Positions 45,695 to 47,225 of a stretch of 47,225 nt of DNA are shown in pieces. The stretch spans positions 1 to 47,225 of the forward strand of contig JABXIQ010000054.1 of NCBI GenBank assembly GCA_013373015.1. The letters run 5' to 3'. Position numbers and translations under genes: made by a program. The notes beneath the pieces are model-generated. The model ran no database searches. It saw only the letters and a list, made by a program, of their open reading frames with translations, and was not told where the DNA came from. The DNA comes from Kangiellaceae bacterium. Its GTDB lineage: Bacteria > Pseudomonadota > Gammaproteobacteria > Enterobacterales > Kangiellaceae. Positions within the stretch are counted from its first letter, which is position 1; every line of letters starts with the position of its first letter.

Positions 45695-46123
45695 ATGGCT
45701 TCTTATACCGCTTTAAGCATAAGAAGTATTGGGGTGGGGCTAAACATGAGTCATTCTTTAGCCAAGAAAGGTCGAAATCAGGCTTACAAGATGGTGCTAC
45801 TACAGCTTGCCATCAGTATCGGATTAACCTTAATCGGTTTGGCGATTTCAAGTCAGGTAAGCTTTTCGTTAGGAGTTGGTAGCGCCATTATGGTTCTGGT
45901 CAACTTTATTTTTGCCACTATTGTTTTTCGAAAATCAGGAGCCCAAGCAGCGATTGAGGTTAACAAGGCCTTTAAGATTGCTGAGAGCATCAAAATACTG
46001 CTCACCATTGGCTTACTGATAGTTGCGTTTACGTTGTTACCGGTTCACCCACCTGCCCTACTAATCGGGTATGTGGTCATTGTGTTATCACAATGGTTTG
46101 CACCGTTAATAATTAACAGTTAA
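45695..46123 (+). CDS. atpI: ATP synthase subunit I (AtpI)
   Basis: 142 residues from ATG 45695, or 125 residues from ATG 45746 (MSHSLAKKGRNQAYKM), the latter matching E. coli AtpI length. The first start has GGTGA 5 bases upstream; the second has a G-rich stretch. Four membrane helices: KMVLLQLAISIGLTLIGLAIS, SFSLGVGSAIMVLVNFIFATIVF, ESIKILLTIGLLIVAFTLLP, ALLIGYVVIVLSQWFAP. It helps assemble the c-ring. First gene of the F1Fo operon, after a strong promoter. Confidence 0.85.
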   Translation: MASYTALSIRSIGVGLNMSHSLAKKGRNQAYKMVLLQLAISIGLTLIGLAISSQVSFSLGVGSAIMVLVNFIFATIVFRKSGAQAAIEVNKAFKIAESIKILLTIGLLIVAFTLLPVHPPALLIGYVVIVLSQWFAPLIINS

Positions 46124-46152
46124 TTGTTTAACAAGGTCTATTCTACTAATAG

Positions 46153-47028
<876 letters not shown>

Positions 47029-47117
47029 TTCTGGCAACAGTGTTAGTAACAAGTTTAGTTTTTTTAGTTTTACATTTAGTTTTTAACATTTAACCATTTC
47101 TCGATTGGAGGAAAACA

Positions 47118-47225
47118 ATGGAAACTTTGTTCGCGTTTACAGCATTAGGTGTGTTGTTAATTTTAGGTCTTGGTGCATTAGGTACTGCGATTGGTTTTGG
47201 TCTTTTAGGTGGTAAATTCCTAGAA
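47118..47225 (+). CDS. atpE: F1Fo ATP synthase subunit c (AtpE), truncated by the window end
   Basis: The first 36 codons are present: [20 protein letters not shown] then [16 protein letters not shown]. The glycine/alanine-rich first helix (AxGxGxAIGxGxLGGKFLE) is diagnostic. GGAGGAAAAC before the ATG is a strong ribosome site, fitting the high c-subunit demand. The second helix with the proton-binding Asp lies outside the window. Confidence 0.97.
   Translation, partial: METLFAFTALGVLLILGLGALGTAIGFGLLGGKFLE

Overview
The window is a low-GC gammaproteobacterial chromosome segment spanning the replication origin. The order gyrB-recF-dnaN-dnaA | oriC | rpmH-rnpA-yidD-yidC-mnmE ... mnmG-rsmG-parA-parB-atpI-atpB-atpE is the classic origin neighbourhood. 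FadBA, a FadR-type operator, UbiK, SirB2, YigZ, a DUF2959 lipoprotein and a YgaV/BigR-type regulator also fit a marine Oceanospirillales/Alteromonadales-like organism. A Kangiella-type lineage is my best guess, from gene content and base composition only.

Layout. 1-386: remnant of an integron integrase whose catalytic core is deleted. 402-1955: ComM/YifB. 2097-4374 and 9159-10016: a sulfur/persulfide group (SufS-like PLP enzyme, persulfide-sensor ArsR repressor, rhodanese, ETHE1-like dioxygenase) with related inverted repeats in front of the units. 4410-9049 (minus): beta-barrel, LolA-like protein and RND/MMPL exporter, probably a lipid or hydrophobic-molecule export set. 10093-12129: Rep helicase. 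12440-15778 (minus): fadBA, with a long leader carrying a FadR-like operator. 16317-22634: housekeeping genes (pepQ, yigZ, sirB2-like, ubiK, DUF2959, HerA-like ATPase, dodecin, PPK2). 22706-28939 (minus): gyrB, recF, dnaN, dnaA. 28940-29808: oriC with DnaA boxes and an AT-rich unwinding region. 29809-33626: rpmH-rnpA-yidD-yidC-mnmE.

33627-41065 is an accessory island that interrupts the usual mnmE-mnmG neighbourhood. It starts with one well-supported integron gene cassette (SseB-like, bounded by GTTAAGC and a full attC site). Next is a TIR-domain gene that looks like a second cassette. A VOC protein, a family 2 glycosyltransferase, a zinc metallopeptidase, an unrecognised anchored protein and a CPBP protease follow. 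41066-47225 returns to the conserved segment (mnmG, a 37-residue membrane microprotein, rsmG, parAB, atp operon). Two perfect parS sites lie inside recF, so the ParAB system and its centromere are both in view.

The most unusual signal is the pair of integron-type cassettes next to oriC, about 33 kb from a dead integrase. The second one encodes a TIR protein with an intact catalytic-glutamate motif, a candidate anti-phage effector. The second most interesting is the apparent persulfide regulon defined by a shared operator-like repeat.
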